A DNA stretch of 10,651 bases, taken from Anaerohalosphaeraceae bacterium (lineage in GTDB: Bacteria > Planctomycetota > Phycisphaerae > Sedimentisphaerales > Anaerohalosphaeraceae). The position numbers and the translations under genes are program-made. Location: positions 1-10,651 of the forward strand of contig DAOVIC010000047.1 in NCBI GenBank assembly GCA_030671565.1, written 5' to 3'. Position 1 is the first letter of the stretch. Each line of letters opens with the position of its first letter. The notes under the pieces are model-generated. The model was not told the origin of the DNA. It was given only the letters and a program-made list of their open reading frames with translations, and did not search any database. Below are positions 1 through 5,878 of the stretch, one piece after another.

Positions 1-476
1 AACAGCCATCGCACCCTGCTGACGCGGGCATGGTGAAGAAATTCAGCGATCAGATCGAACGCCGCCAAAGTCTCCGCAACCCTCCTGTATGAACCGTGAA
101 TCCCGGAAAGATCGCGAAAACACCCGTCACGGCCTACAAGAACGGCGCCGCCGCTGATCGCTGCCTCGGCAGTTATCAGCAGATTAAACCCGTCGATGAG
201 CAGACACCGACCTTTAAGGCCGTCAACTTCTACCCTCCGCGAGGTACGCCTTTGGAGCTGCTCATCCGAACATGCGCACCGTCTGATCGCCAGCCGCTGT
301 CTCTGGGTAAAGCCAAAACGATCCCCGACAAGCTTTAAAGAGCCGTTGACAGGATAGCCCTTGCTCAGAAGCATCGACAAATCCCTGACCCCATCGCAAA
401 GACTGGCGTAACAGTCCTGGCCGAAAATAAGCAAATCCCCCGGAGCCGGGCCCCTATGTTTCCTCTTATCAGGCAT
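1..476 (-). CDS. DUF434/DUF5616-type protein, 3' end cut off by window edge
   Basis: Reading the minus strand from the ATG at 476 gives an uninterrupted frame of 158 residues that is still open at position 1. The rest lies outside the window. The protein resembles the DUF434 family: an N-terminal part (about residues 14-70) with FGQDCYASLCDGV, GYPVNGSLKLVGDRFG and RQRLAIRRCACSDEQ, then a second part with LLIDGFNLLITAEAAISGG (93-110) and GRDGCFRDLSGIHGSYRR (115-132). The function of the family is not established. The IDGFN stretch recalls the Asp-Gly-x-Asn start of PIN/NYN-like nuclease folds, but that is only a resemblance. No Shine-Dalgarno sequence precedes the ATG. A perfect TATAAT ends 6 nt before it, so the mRNA may be leaderless. 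The gene is divergent from the RNase Z-like gene at 580. Confidence 0.8.
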   Translation of the reverse strand, partial: MPDKRKHRGPAPGDLLIFGQDCYASLCDGVRDLSMLLSKGYPVNGSLKLVGDRFGFTQRQRLAIRRCACSDEQLQRRTSRRVEVDGLKGRCLLIDGFNLLITAEAAISGGAVLVGRDGCFRDLSGIHGSYRRVAETLAAFDLIAEFLHHARVSRVRWL

Positions 477-482
477 AATGTT

Positions 483-511
483 ATTATACGCTGCAAATTC
501 GCCCCTGCAAA
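483..511 (-). promoter_or_regulatory. promoter candidate for the DUF434 gene (possible leaderless start)
   Basis: On the minus strand a consensus -10 box TATAAT (488-483) is preceded by a 17-nt spacer and a 4/6 -35 match TTTGCA (511-506). A start 6-7 nt after the -10 box falls on or next to the A of the ATG at 476. The promoter lies back to back with the plus-strand promoter at 518-546. Confidence 0.55.
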
Positions 512-517
512 AAAAAA

Positions 518-546
518 TTGACTAAAAGCCCTTTTCACTCTACGAT
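518..546 (+). promoter_or_regulatory. promoter candidate for the RNase Z-like gene
   Basis: TTGACT (518-523, 5/6 match to the -35 consensus), a 17-nt spacer, then TACGAT (541-546, 4/6 match to the -10 consensus). The expected transcript start near 553 leaves a leader of about 27 nt that contains the AGGA ribosome-binding site (566-569) ahead of the ATG at 580. Confidence 0.5.
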
Positions 547-579
547 TGACCCTTTGGGCCCATACAGGAATAAAACAAG

Positions 580-1431
580 ATGCCAAGCCACAGGTTAGCA
601 AAAATCGAAATAGACGACCTCGAGATAATCGGATACTCCGTCGCAGGCGAAGAAACCGTCGTAGCGATACCCCAGCTGGACGTCTGTTTCGACATCGGCA
701 AGGCTCCGGATCAGATCATCTCGATAAACAATGTGCTGCTGACACACGGACACATGGACCACGCAGCGGGCATCGGGTACTATCTGTCGCACCGAAAGTT
801 CTGCGGGCTGACACCTGGAACACTCCTTGCGCCTGAAAACCTGCTGGGCCCTATAAAGCAGATCGTAAACGCATGGGGAAATCTCGACGGAAACACCGTA
901 CCTGTCGATCTCGTAGGGGTAAAACCCGGTTACGAACATCAGGTAAAACCAAACCTCATCGCAAGGGTCTTCCCGGTAAAACACAGCTATGGGGCGGTTG
1001 GATACACAGTTATCGAAACAAGAAAGAAACTCAAAACCGAATACCTGAACCTGAACAGCCGCCAGATCGTCGAGCTTAAAAAGCAGAACATCGCCATCGA
1101 TTACCCCGTCGAAATACCCCTGGTCTCGTATCTGGGCGACACCAGCTATATCGATTTTTCAAAGCTCGATTACGTCGCAGACAGCAAGATCCTTATCGCA
1201 GAATGCACCTTCTTCCTGGATGAACACAGGGAAAGGGCAAACGATGGAAAACACATACACGTGGACGATTTTCTGAAATTGATCGAAAAAATGCGGAATG
1301 AACACATCATCATCACTCACTTAAGTCAAAGAATGTCCATCCCTGAAGCCAGGAAGGTACTCAAAAAGAAACTCCCCCGCGAAATATATGACAAAACAAA
1401 GATACTGATGGACCGCAAATGGATTAGTTAA
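580..1431 (+). CDS. Metallo-beta-lactamase-fold hydrolase, ribonuclease Z-like
   Basis: A 283-residue MBL-fold protein with a full set of zinc ligands: THGHMDH (55-61; H56, H58, D60, H61), H135 in VKHSYGAVGY, D187 in LGDTS, E208 in IAECTF, HIH (225-227) and H247 in ITHLSQR. The order and spacing follow ribonuclease Z, the endonuclease that removes 3' trailers from tRNA precursors. The GYTVIETRKKLKTEY stretch followed by a QIVELKKQNI stretch resembles the short plant-chloroplast-type tRNase Z more than the E. coli enzyme, as far as I recall these families. A tRNase Z role is therefore likely, but another phosphodiesterase of the superfamily is possible. AGGA 10 nt upstream supports the ATG at 580. 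The last 8 bp overlap the convergent gene at 1424. Confidence 0.85.
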   Translation: MPSHRLAKIEIDDLEIIGYSVAGEETVVAIPQLDVCFDIGKAPDQIISINNVLLTHGHMDHAAGIGYYLSHRKFCGLTPGTLLAPENLLGPIKQIVNAWGNLDGNTVPVDLVGVKPGYEHQVKPNLIARVFPVKHSYGAVGYTVIETRKKLKTEYLNLNSRQIVELKKQNIAIDYPVEIPLVSYLGDTSYIDFSKLDYVADSKILIAECTFFLDEHRERANDGKHIHVDDFLKLIEKMRNEHIIITHLSQRMSIPEARKVLKKKLPREIYDKTKILMDRKWIS

Positions 1432-1747
1432 CAGAGACTTCTTTTTCCGCCTTTTTCATAGCTTCGAGAGATTGTGGTTCGGCGACCTTGCGATATCCCA
1501 TAGCTTTCATAACTTCGAGTATCTCGGTCCATGTCGGAAATGGTCTTCTGTTTTCTTTTTTGTATTGCTCGACCGTCATCAAAAATTCAAACTGCTCGTC
1601 GGTCATCTGCCCTTCTTCTGCAGCCTTACGTTCCTCGGACCTGCGAACACCAGGACCACGCCTGCGATCGAGGTCGCATCGCCTTGCAACTATTGCTTCT
1701 CTTCGTTCCAGGAAACTTTTGCCTGCTTTATCGCTGATATCACTCAT
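1424..1747 (-). CDS. Small charged protein of unknown function with an FPTW motif
   Basis: 107 residues, not assigned to a named family. The first 47 residues are strongly charged and arginine-rich (RREAIVARRCDLDRRRG, RRSEERK) with no signal peptide or membrane segment. Residues 52-88 look like a compact conserved unit: QFEFLMTVEQYKK, then RRPFPTWTEILEVMKAMGYRKV. I have an impression of similar FPTW-(S/T)-E-(I/V)-L-E-V sequences among planctomycete orphan proteins, but this is unverified memory. The ATG at 1747 is chosen because GAGGG (1760-1756) lies 8 nt upstream. A TTG at 1786 would add 13 residues and has no ribosome-binding site. The gene sits 66 bp downstream of the DUF2007-like gene on the same strand and its stop lies inside the 3' end of the convergent RNase Z-like gene. 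Confidence 0.75.
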   Translation of the reverse strand: MSDISDKAGKSFLERREAIVARRCDLDRRRGPGVRRSEERKAAEEGQMTDEQFEFLMTVEQYKKENRRPFPTWTEILEVMKAMGYRKVAEPQSLEAMKKAEKEVSVN

Positions 1748-1784
1748 AGGTTCAACCCTCACCTTAAATACCTGAAAAACTAAC

Positions 1785-1804
1785 AAAAAACCCGCACAGG
1801 CTTT
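1785..1804 (-). terminator. weak intrinsic terminator after the DUF2007-like gene
   Basis: On the minus strand, AAAGCCT-GTGC-GGGTTTT forms a 7-bp hairpin (two wobble pairs) that merges into a run of six T. It begins 10 nt after the stop at 1814. The stem is weak, so read-through into the 1747-1424 gene is plausible. Confidence 0.4.
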
Positions 1805-1813
1805 CGAAGTTCA

Positions 1814-2137
1814 TTAGAAACCATCATCACCAAAGACGTCAGTGGCATCATCGCAATAGTCATCCTCATTAAAAGCAGTGTCATAGAAATCACCCATACT
1901 GCTCTGAGATTCGATTATGATATGCGCCTCGTCCAGGTATTCTTCCGGAACAAGGACCGCTATGCCCTGATAACTCAAAGCTGGATCATGTTGAGACCTG
2001 ACCCCAGCGGGAATATCATTTTCATTCAGCAATTTCTTGTACTGCCGAGCAAGATCCTTATCTTCGGCAAAAGCAACTGTCACCATCTCTTTGACAGCTG
2101 TAGCGCCTTGCCCCTTCTTTCTTTTACGATCAGGCAT
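1814..2137 (-). CDS. Small DUF2007-like protein with acidic tail
   Basis: 107 residues in three parts: a basic start (PDRKRKKG), a central alpha/beta unit of about 60 residues (VTVAFAEDKDLARQYKKLL, then GIAVLVPEEYLDEAHIIIES) and a very acidic tail (residues 82-106, with nine Asp and two Glu). The centre matches the pattern of DUF2007 proteins (putative signal-transducing proteins), in which a beta strand, a helix that scans residues, and a VLVPEEYLDEA-like segment recur. The biochemical role of that family is not known. GGAG 8 nt before the ATG at 2137 supports the start. No clear sigma-70-type promoter was found just upstream. The gene probably heads a short minus-strand unit with the gene at 1747-1424. 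Confidence 0.75.
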   Translation of the reverse strand: MPDRKRKKGQGATAVKEMVTVAFAEDKDLARQYKKLLNENDIPAGVRSQHDPALSYQGIAVLVPEEYLDEAHIIIESQSSMGDFYDTAFNEDDYCDDATDVFGDDGF

Positions 2138-2335
2138 AATTACTTCTCCGTCTTACTTATCTTCATGCCACTTTTCCCGCATCTTTTTTATCAGACGCAA
2201 CCGCAGGGATAACCTCTGCACCGATTCCTCTATTCGTCAAAGAACAAACCTGTTTTAAGCAAAAACACTGAAAATCTCTGCAGAACTTGCTGTCGGGCAC
2301 TAAAAATTGATGAATTTTACGGTTATATGCTCTGT

Positions 2336-2355
2336 AAGTGCAAAATTTTGCACTT
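2336..2355. promoter_or_regulatory. perfect 20-bp palindrome upstream of the histone gene
   Basis: AAGTGCAAAATTTTGCACTT reads the same on both strands and lies 116 bp before the histone start codon. It is followed by TTT, so as RNA it could be a weak terminator hairpin (8-bp stem, AATT loop). Its perfect symmetry fits an operator for a dimeric regulator equally well. The rest of the 333-bp gap 2138-2470 shows no gene-like frame with a ribosome-binding site and no clean -35/-10 pair. Confidence 0.45.
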
Positions 2356-2408
2356 TTTCCACATTTTTTTGTTGCAAGAAACCTTTTTCACCGCAAAAAT
2401 GGTGTTTT
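2342..2408. other. helically phased A/T tracts upstream of the histone gene
   Basis: Runs of four to eight A or T are centred near 2345.5, 2356, 2367, 2386, 2397 and 2406.5. This is a spacing of 10-11 bp, or about two turns where one tract is missing around 2377. Phased tracts of this kind produce intrinsic DNA curvature. The array occupies the upstream region of the histone gene and overlaps the 20-bp palindrome. Confidence 0.5.
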
Positions 2409-2470
2409 GAGTCGGTGTGAAACGGATTGCACTGACTTTTGTAAAAATTTCTTTAACACGGAGGTTCACA

Positions 2471-2701
2471 ATGGCAAAGAAAAAAGCCAAGAAGAAAGCT
2501 GCAAAGAAGAAAGCTGCAAGAAAGACGAAGGAAGTTCTCGTAGTAGCCAGCAAAGTCAAGGCCTATGTAAAGAGCAAAAAAATGATGACTTCGTCGGATT
2601 CTATTGCTGCCCTTAGCGACCAAGTCTATGCAATGCTCGACGACGCTATCGTACGCACAAAGGCTAACCGCAGAAGTACGGTAAAACCACAGGATCTGTA
2701 A
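2471..2701 (+). CDS. Bacterial histone-fold DNA-binding protein with lysine-rich N-terminal tail
   Basis: A 76-residue basic protein. Residues 1-20 form a tail with eleven Lys, one Arg and mostly Ala otherwise, of the AKKKA type seen in H1-like proteins. Residues 21-76 read as a single histone fold: helix 1 (VLVVASKVKAYVKS), a short loop, a long helix 2 (SDSIAALSDQVYAMLDDAIVRTKAN, 42-66) and the RSTVKPQDL turn. This aligns with the archaeal GRKTVKAEDI motif and keeps the conserved Arg-Asp pair (R68, D75) and T70. The chain ends where helix 3 should begin, so helix 3 is almost absent, as in the short histones reported from bacteria (Bdellovibrio Bd0055 is a characterised bacterial histone). 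It probably dimerises and binds DNA as a nucleoid protein. GGAGG (2460-2464) 6 nt before the ATG fixes the start. It is a single-gene unit closed by the terminator at 2756. Confidence 0.85.
   Translation: MAKKKAKKKAAKKKAARKTKEVLVVASKVKAYVKSKKMMTSSDSIAALSDQVYAMLDDAIVRTKANRRSTVKPQDL
2489..2518 (+). repeat. 15-bp tandem repeat inside the histone tail
   Basis: AAGAAGAAAGCTGCA occurs twice in direct, perfect succession (2489-2503 and 2504-2518), encoding KKKAA twice. The unit is a multiple of three, so gain or loss of copies would change tail length without a frameshift. Confidence 0.85.
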
Positions 2702-2755
2702 AGTGCAGGACACGGCTTTAGTGAGCCTGTGATTTTCATCAAGTGTTTGCAAAAC

Positions 2756-2800
2756 AGAGCCGTTTCCTTGAATTCAGATCGGAAACGGCTCTTTTTGCTT
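2756..2800 (+). terminator. strong intrinsic terminator after the histone gene
   Basis: AGAGCCGTTTCC (2756-2767) pairs perfectly with GGAAACGGCTCT (2781-2792) across a 13-nt loop and is followed by TTTTGCTTT. The 12-bp stem ends in the U tract, 54 nt after the histone stop codon. Confidence 0.9.
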
Positions 2801-2954
2801 TAAACATGGGAAATTATTGCGGGCGGAGCCAAAGTATAGTACCTGTGACAGATATCTAAACCAAAGGTATTACCTCTGACTGGTCTAAATATATGGAATG
2901 TGTCGAATATGCGACCTTTAATAGCAGCTTTTCCACCTTCAATATGTCCTGAAT

Positions 2955-2984
2955 TTGACAAAAAACGGTTTTTTAGCATAAATT
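2955..2984 (+). promoter_or_regulatory. promoter candidate for the glycogen operon
   Basis: A perfect -35 box TTGACA (2955-2960) is followed after 18 nt by TAAATT (2979-2984, 4/6 match to the -10 consensus). A start near 2991 gives a leader of roughly 185 nt before the GT4 start codon. The stretch 2801-2954 between the terminator and this promoter is AT-rich and shows no gene or RNA that I recognise. Confidence 0.45.
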
Positions 2985-2990
2985 ACGAGA

Positions 2991-3174
2991 TTTTACTTAA
3001 TGCTCCTTACCGTAAATGCCGACTATTATTAGTAAAGTGGCAAAAAGATTCAGAAGTAACTTTCACTTTTTATTACCACAGAAGGCGGATATGGATGTCT
3101 AATATGTGCAATATCGCCCGATTTAAGGCAAAATGGAGCCCTTACATGTCGGCATTACACTATGGGGGCAGGAC
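2991..3174 (+). other. long untranslated leader of the glycogen operon with distant inverted repeat
   Basis: No frame with a ribosome-binding site is visible here. AATGCCGAC (3015-3023) is perfectly complementary to GTCGGCATT (3148-3156), which ends just before the GGGGG ribosome-binding site (3164-3168). A competing pair GCTCC (3002-3006) with GGAGC (3135-3139) crosses it, so the two pairings are alternatives or form a pseudoknot. This does not match a riboswitch class I know. Confidence 0.3.
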
Positions 3175-4530
3175 ATGAAGGTTTTCATGCTTGGCTGGGA
3201 ATTCCCGCCATTCATAAGCGGAGGTTTGGGTACTGCCTGCTATGGTTTGACAAAAGCCATGAGCAATCTTGGAATTCAAATAACTTTCGCCCTTCCAAAA
3301 CCAGTCGAAACAGACTGCGAGTACTCAACGCATGTAAAAATGCTCTCACCAAGTTCCATTGTACCAGAACCAGGTATGAAAACCCAAGTCGAATACACAC
3401 AGGTAGAGCAAGAATACCTGGAGAACGTAAAGTTCAAATCCATCGAGTCATTGCTCCAGCCGTATTCTACTCCCGAGCAATATGAGCAATACTTTGAGGA
3501 AATAATCAGAAAGAAACGCGCCGCCGGAAAACTGGCCATGGACAACAGCGACAACAGTGATTATTCAGTCAATGCAGATGCCTCAAATTACTGCGGAAAT
3601 ATGTATAACGAGATTCATAGATATGCCGCAGCAGCCGTACACCTGGCATTAAAAGAAGATTTCGAAGTTATACATGCACATGACTGGATGACCTACCCGG
3701 CGGGTATGGCAGTTGCTGCGGTAACAGGCAAACCACTCATTGTACACGTCCATTCAACAGAATTTGATCGAAGCGGCGAGCATGTAAACCAGGGTGTATA
3801 CGACATAGAGCGTAGAGGAATGCATGCCGCCGATAAGGTGATCGCCGTAAGTCATTTGACTAGAAATATCGCCATTTCACGATACGGTGTTGTGGGCGAA
3901 AAGGTTGAAGTCGTCTATAACGGCGTCGAAAGAAACGGAAACACCGCAGCCCCGATATCACGCGTCGGAATCCGGAACGATGAAAAGATCATCCTGTTCC
4001 TGGGTCGAATAACCATGCAGAAAGGCCCCGAATATTTCCTCCATGCCGCAAAAAAGGTGCTCAGTGTCATGGACAACGTAAAATTCGTCATGGCCGGTTC
4101 CGGCGATATGATGAAAAGAACCATAGAAATGGCTGCCGATCTGGGAATAGGCCATAAAGTGCTGTTTACCGGATTCCTTCGAGGTGATGACGTCCAGAAA
4201 GTCTACCAGATGGCCGACCTCTACGTCATGCCATCCGTCTCTGAACCCTTTGGCATAGCACCTCTGGAAGCTCTAAACCACGATGTACCTGTTCTTATCA
4301 GCAAGCAAAGCGGCGTCTCAGAAGTCCTGACACATGCACTCAAAGTCGATTTCTGGGATACCGAAGAAATGGCAAATAAAATTATGGCAGTGCTGAAATA
4401 CCCCCCACTCCAGATGACACTACGCGAACATGGAAACTTTGAGGTTCGCAAATTGAAGTGGGCAGATGCAGCAGCCAGTTGTGCAAGAATATACGCAGAT
4501 GTGATGTATCGGGCTGAGCCCGTTTGTTAA
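3175..4530 (+). CDS. GT4-family glycosyltransferase, glycogen synthase-like
   Basis: A 451-residue cytoplasmic GT-B fold enzyme that transfers glucose from a nucleotide sugar, most likely to a growing alpha-1,4-glucan. The N-terminal domain opens with MKVFMLGWEFPPFISGGLGT (glycine loop GGLG, 16-19) and carries HAHDW (167-171) and VHSTEFDR (192-199). The C-terminal domain has FLGRITMQKG (275-284), a GSGD loop and SEPFGIAPLEA with the EX7E pair E357 and E365. The opening glycine-rich motif and HAHDW are as in starch/glycogen synthases. The body is more GT4-like and has an extra acidic, Asn-rich segment near 70-140. The donor (ADP- or UDP-glucose) cannot be told. GGGGG 6 nt upstream supports ATG 3175 over an ATG at 3133. 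It is first in the operon, 35 nt before the GH57 gene. A general GT4 enzyme for another glycan is the alternative. Confidence 0.85.
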   Translation: MKVFMLGWEFPPFISGGLGTACYGLTKAMSNLGIQITFALPKPVETDCEYSTHVKMLSPSSIVPEPGMKTQVEYTQVEQEYLENVKFKSIESLLQPYSTPEQYEQYFEEIIRKKRAAGKLAMDNSDNSDYSVNADASNYCGNMYNEIHRYAAAAVHLALKEDFEVIHAHDWMTYPAGMAVAAVTGKPLIVHVHSTEFDRSGEHVNQGVYDIERRGMHAADKVIAVSHLTRNIAISRYGVVGEKVEVVYNGVERNGNTAAPISRVGIRNDEKIILFLGRITMQKGPEYFLHAAKKVLSVMDNVKFVMAGSGDMMKRTIEMAADLGIGHKVLFTGFLRGDDVQKVYQMADLYVMPSVSEPFGIAPLEALNHDVPVLISKQSGVSEVLTHALKVDFWDTEEMANKIMAVLKYPPLQMTLREHGNFEVRKLKWADAAASCARIYADVMYRAEPVC

Positions 4531-4565
4531 TTATGTAACCATGGACTGGTTAGGAGTTTTGGCGT

Positions 4566-5804
4566 ATGCCTTCCGTTTGTTTTTATTTTCAGGTGCACCA
4601 GCCGTTCAGGCTTAAGCACTACACCGTATTTGACAAATCAACCGATTATTTCGACGACTACAAGAACTCGGCCATATGCAGAAAGGTCGCCAATAAGTGC
4701 TATCTCCCTGCAAATCGTCTCCTGCTGGACCTTATCAGAAAACATGACGGTCAGTTCAAGGTCGCATTCAGCATAACGGGCATACTTCTGGAGCAGTTCC
4801 ACAAGTACTGCCCCGAAGTTGTCAGCACATTTGACGCTCTTGCCCAGACAGGATGCGTAGAATTCCTCGCGGAAACATATTATCACAGTCTAAGCTACCT
4901 CTATTCAAAATCGGAGTTCCTTGACCAGATCGAAAAACACAGCAACATGACAGAGTATATGTTTGGATGTAAACCAAAGGTTTTCCGCAACACCGAGCTT
5001 ATCTATAACGACGAGTTGGCCAAAACGATCGAAGATACCGGAAATTTTGACGCTATAATAACAGAAGGCGCCGACCACATACTACAGGGACGCTCGCCAA
5101 GCTTCCTGTATAGGCCGCCGGAATGCCAAAAGTTAAAGCTGCTGCTAAAGAATTACCTCCTCAGCGATGACATCGCTTTCCGCTTCTCCAATAAGGCATG
5201 GAAGGAATATCCCCTGTTCGCGGACAAGTTCGCAAAATGGGTAAACGAACACAACGGCAACGGGCAGGTCATCAATCTGTTCATGGATTATGAGACATTC
5301 GGCGAGCATCAGTGGGAAGATACCGGAATTTTCGAGTTCCTCAAAAACCTCCCTGAGCATGTCCTAAAGAACCCAGACAACAACTTCATGACCCCAAGCG
5401 AGGTCGTCAAGGCCTATGAACCTATGGACACCGTAAGCGTCCCCCACATGATAAGCTGGGCAGACGTCGAAAGGGATCTGTCAGCATGGCTGGGTAACGC
5501 GATGCAGTCAAACGCGATACATGAGGTATATCGCCTGGAGAAAATGATAAAGGAGGCAAGGGATGAACGCCTGATGACCGACTGGAGAAAGCTCCAGACT
5601 TCGGACCATTTCTACTATATGTGCACAAAGTATTTCAACGACGGCGACGTACACAAGTACTTCAGCCCATACGATTCACCTTATGACTCCTATATCAACT
5701 ATATGAACGTACTGAGTAACCTGCAAAAGCGTTGCAAAAAAGTGCTCAAGGAAGAGCAGGTTCCTGCATTAAATAATGATATGAGTCTCAACAATGATTT
5801 TTAA
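4566..5804 (+). CDS. GH57 alpha-amylase/alpha-glucan-acting enzyme
   Basis: 412 residues with the GH57 signature motifs in order: HQP (11-13), VEFLAETYYHSL (98-109), FRNTELIY with the expected nucleophile E144, FMDYETFGEHQW with the expected acid/base D241, and ISWADVERDLSAWLGN (297-312). These match the archaeal-type alpha-amylases found beside glycogen genes (MJ1611-like, from memory). It should hydrolyse or transfer alpha-1,4-glucan chains inside the cell, as no signal peptide is present. GH57 branching enzymes are usually longer, so branching activity is less likely but not excluded. AGGAG (4552-4556) lies 9 nt before the ATG. The C-terminus is lysine- and asparagine-rich and non-conserved in look. 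It is cotranscribed with the GT4 and debranching genes by spacing. Confidence 0.9.
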   Translation: MPSVCFYFQVHQPFRLKHYTVFDKSTDYFDDYKNSAICRKVANKCYLPANRLLLDLIRKHDGQFKVAFSITGILLEQFHKYCPEVVSTFDALAQTGCVEFLAETYYHSLSYLYSKSEFLDQIEKHSNMTEYMFGCKPKVFRNTELIYNDELAKTIEDTGNFDAIITEGADHILQGRSPSFLYRPPECQKLKLLLKNYLLSDDIAFRFSNKAWKEYPLFADKFAKWVNEHNGNGQVINLFMDYETFGEHQWEDTGIFEFLKNLPEHVLKNPDNNFMTPSEVVKAYEPMDTVSVPHMISWADVERDLSAWLGNAMQSNAIHEVYRLEKMIKEARDERLMTDWRKLQTSDHFYYMCTKYFNDGDVHKYFSPYDSPYDSYINYMNVLSNLQKRCKKVLKEEQVPALNNDMSLNNDF

Positions 5805-5878
5805 GGTAATAAATCTCGGCGCTATGGCCGAAACCTTACTTTTGCATTTTACACAATGGATTGACAGAAAGTTACTTG

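Noticed and set aside
96..338. 80-residue plus-strand frame at the left end
   Set aside because: It is the antisense shadow of the DUF434 frame, with no ribosome-binding site and no family resemblance. The minus-strand frame carries clear motifs.
469..480. Shared 12-mer at the starts of the DUF434 gene and the DUF2007-like gene (2130-2141)
   Set aside because: Both proteins begin Met-Pro-Asp with a similar codon choice, and the flanks differ. Probably coincidence.
1748..1786. TTG 1786 as start of the FPTW protein
   Set aside because: No ribosome-binding site precedes it, while GAGGG is well placed before ATG 1747.
2865..2875. Small palindrome AGGTA-T-TACCT as an operator
   Set aside because: Only 5-bp arms in an AT-rich gap, too short to separate from chance.
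3133..3174. Upstream ATG 3133 as start of the glycosyltransferase
   Set aside because: The family begins at MKVFMLGWEFPP, and the GGGGG ribosome-binding site sits before ATG 3175.
2900..3178. 92-residue frame (GTG start) in the gap before the glycogen operon
   Set aside because: No ribosome-binding site, low-complexity composition, and it spans the likely promoter and leader of the GT4 gene.
5861..5866. Perfect TTGACA before the debranching gene as a -35 box
   Set aside because: No acceptable -10 box follows at 16-19 nt (ACTTAC at 17 nt), and a transcript would begin inside the coding region.
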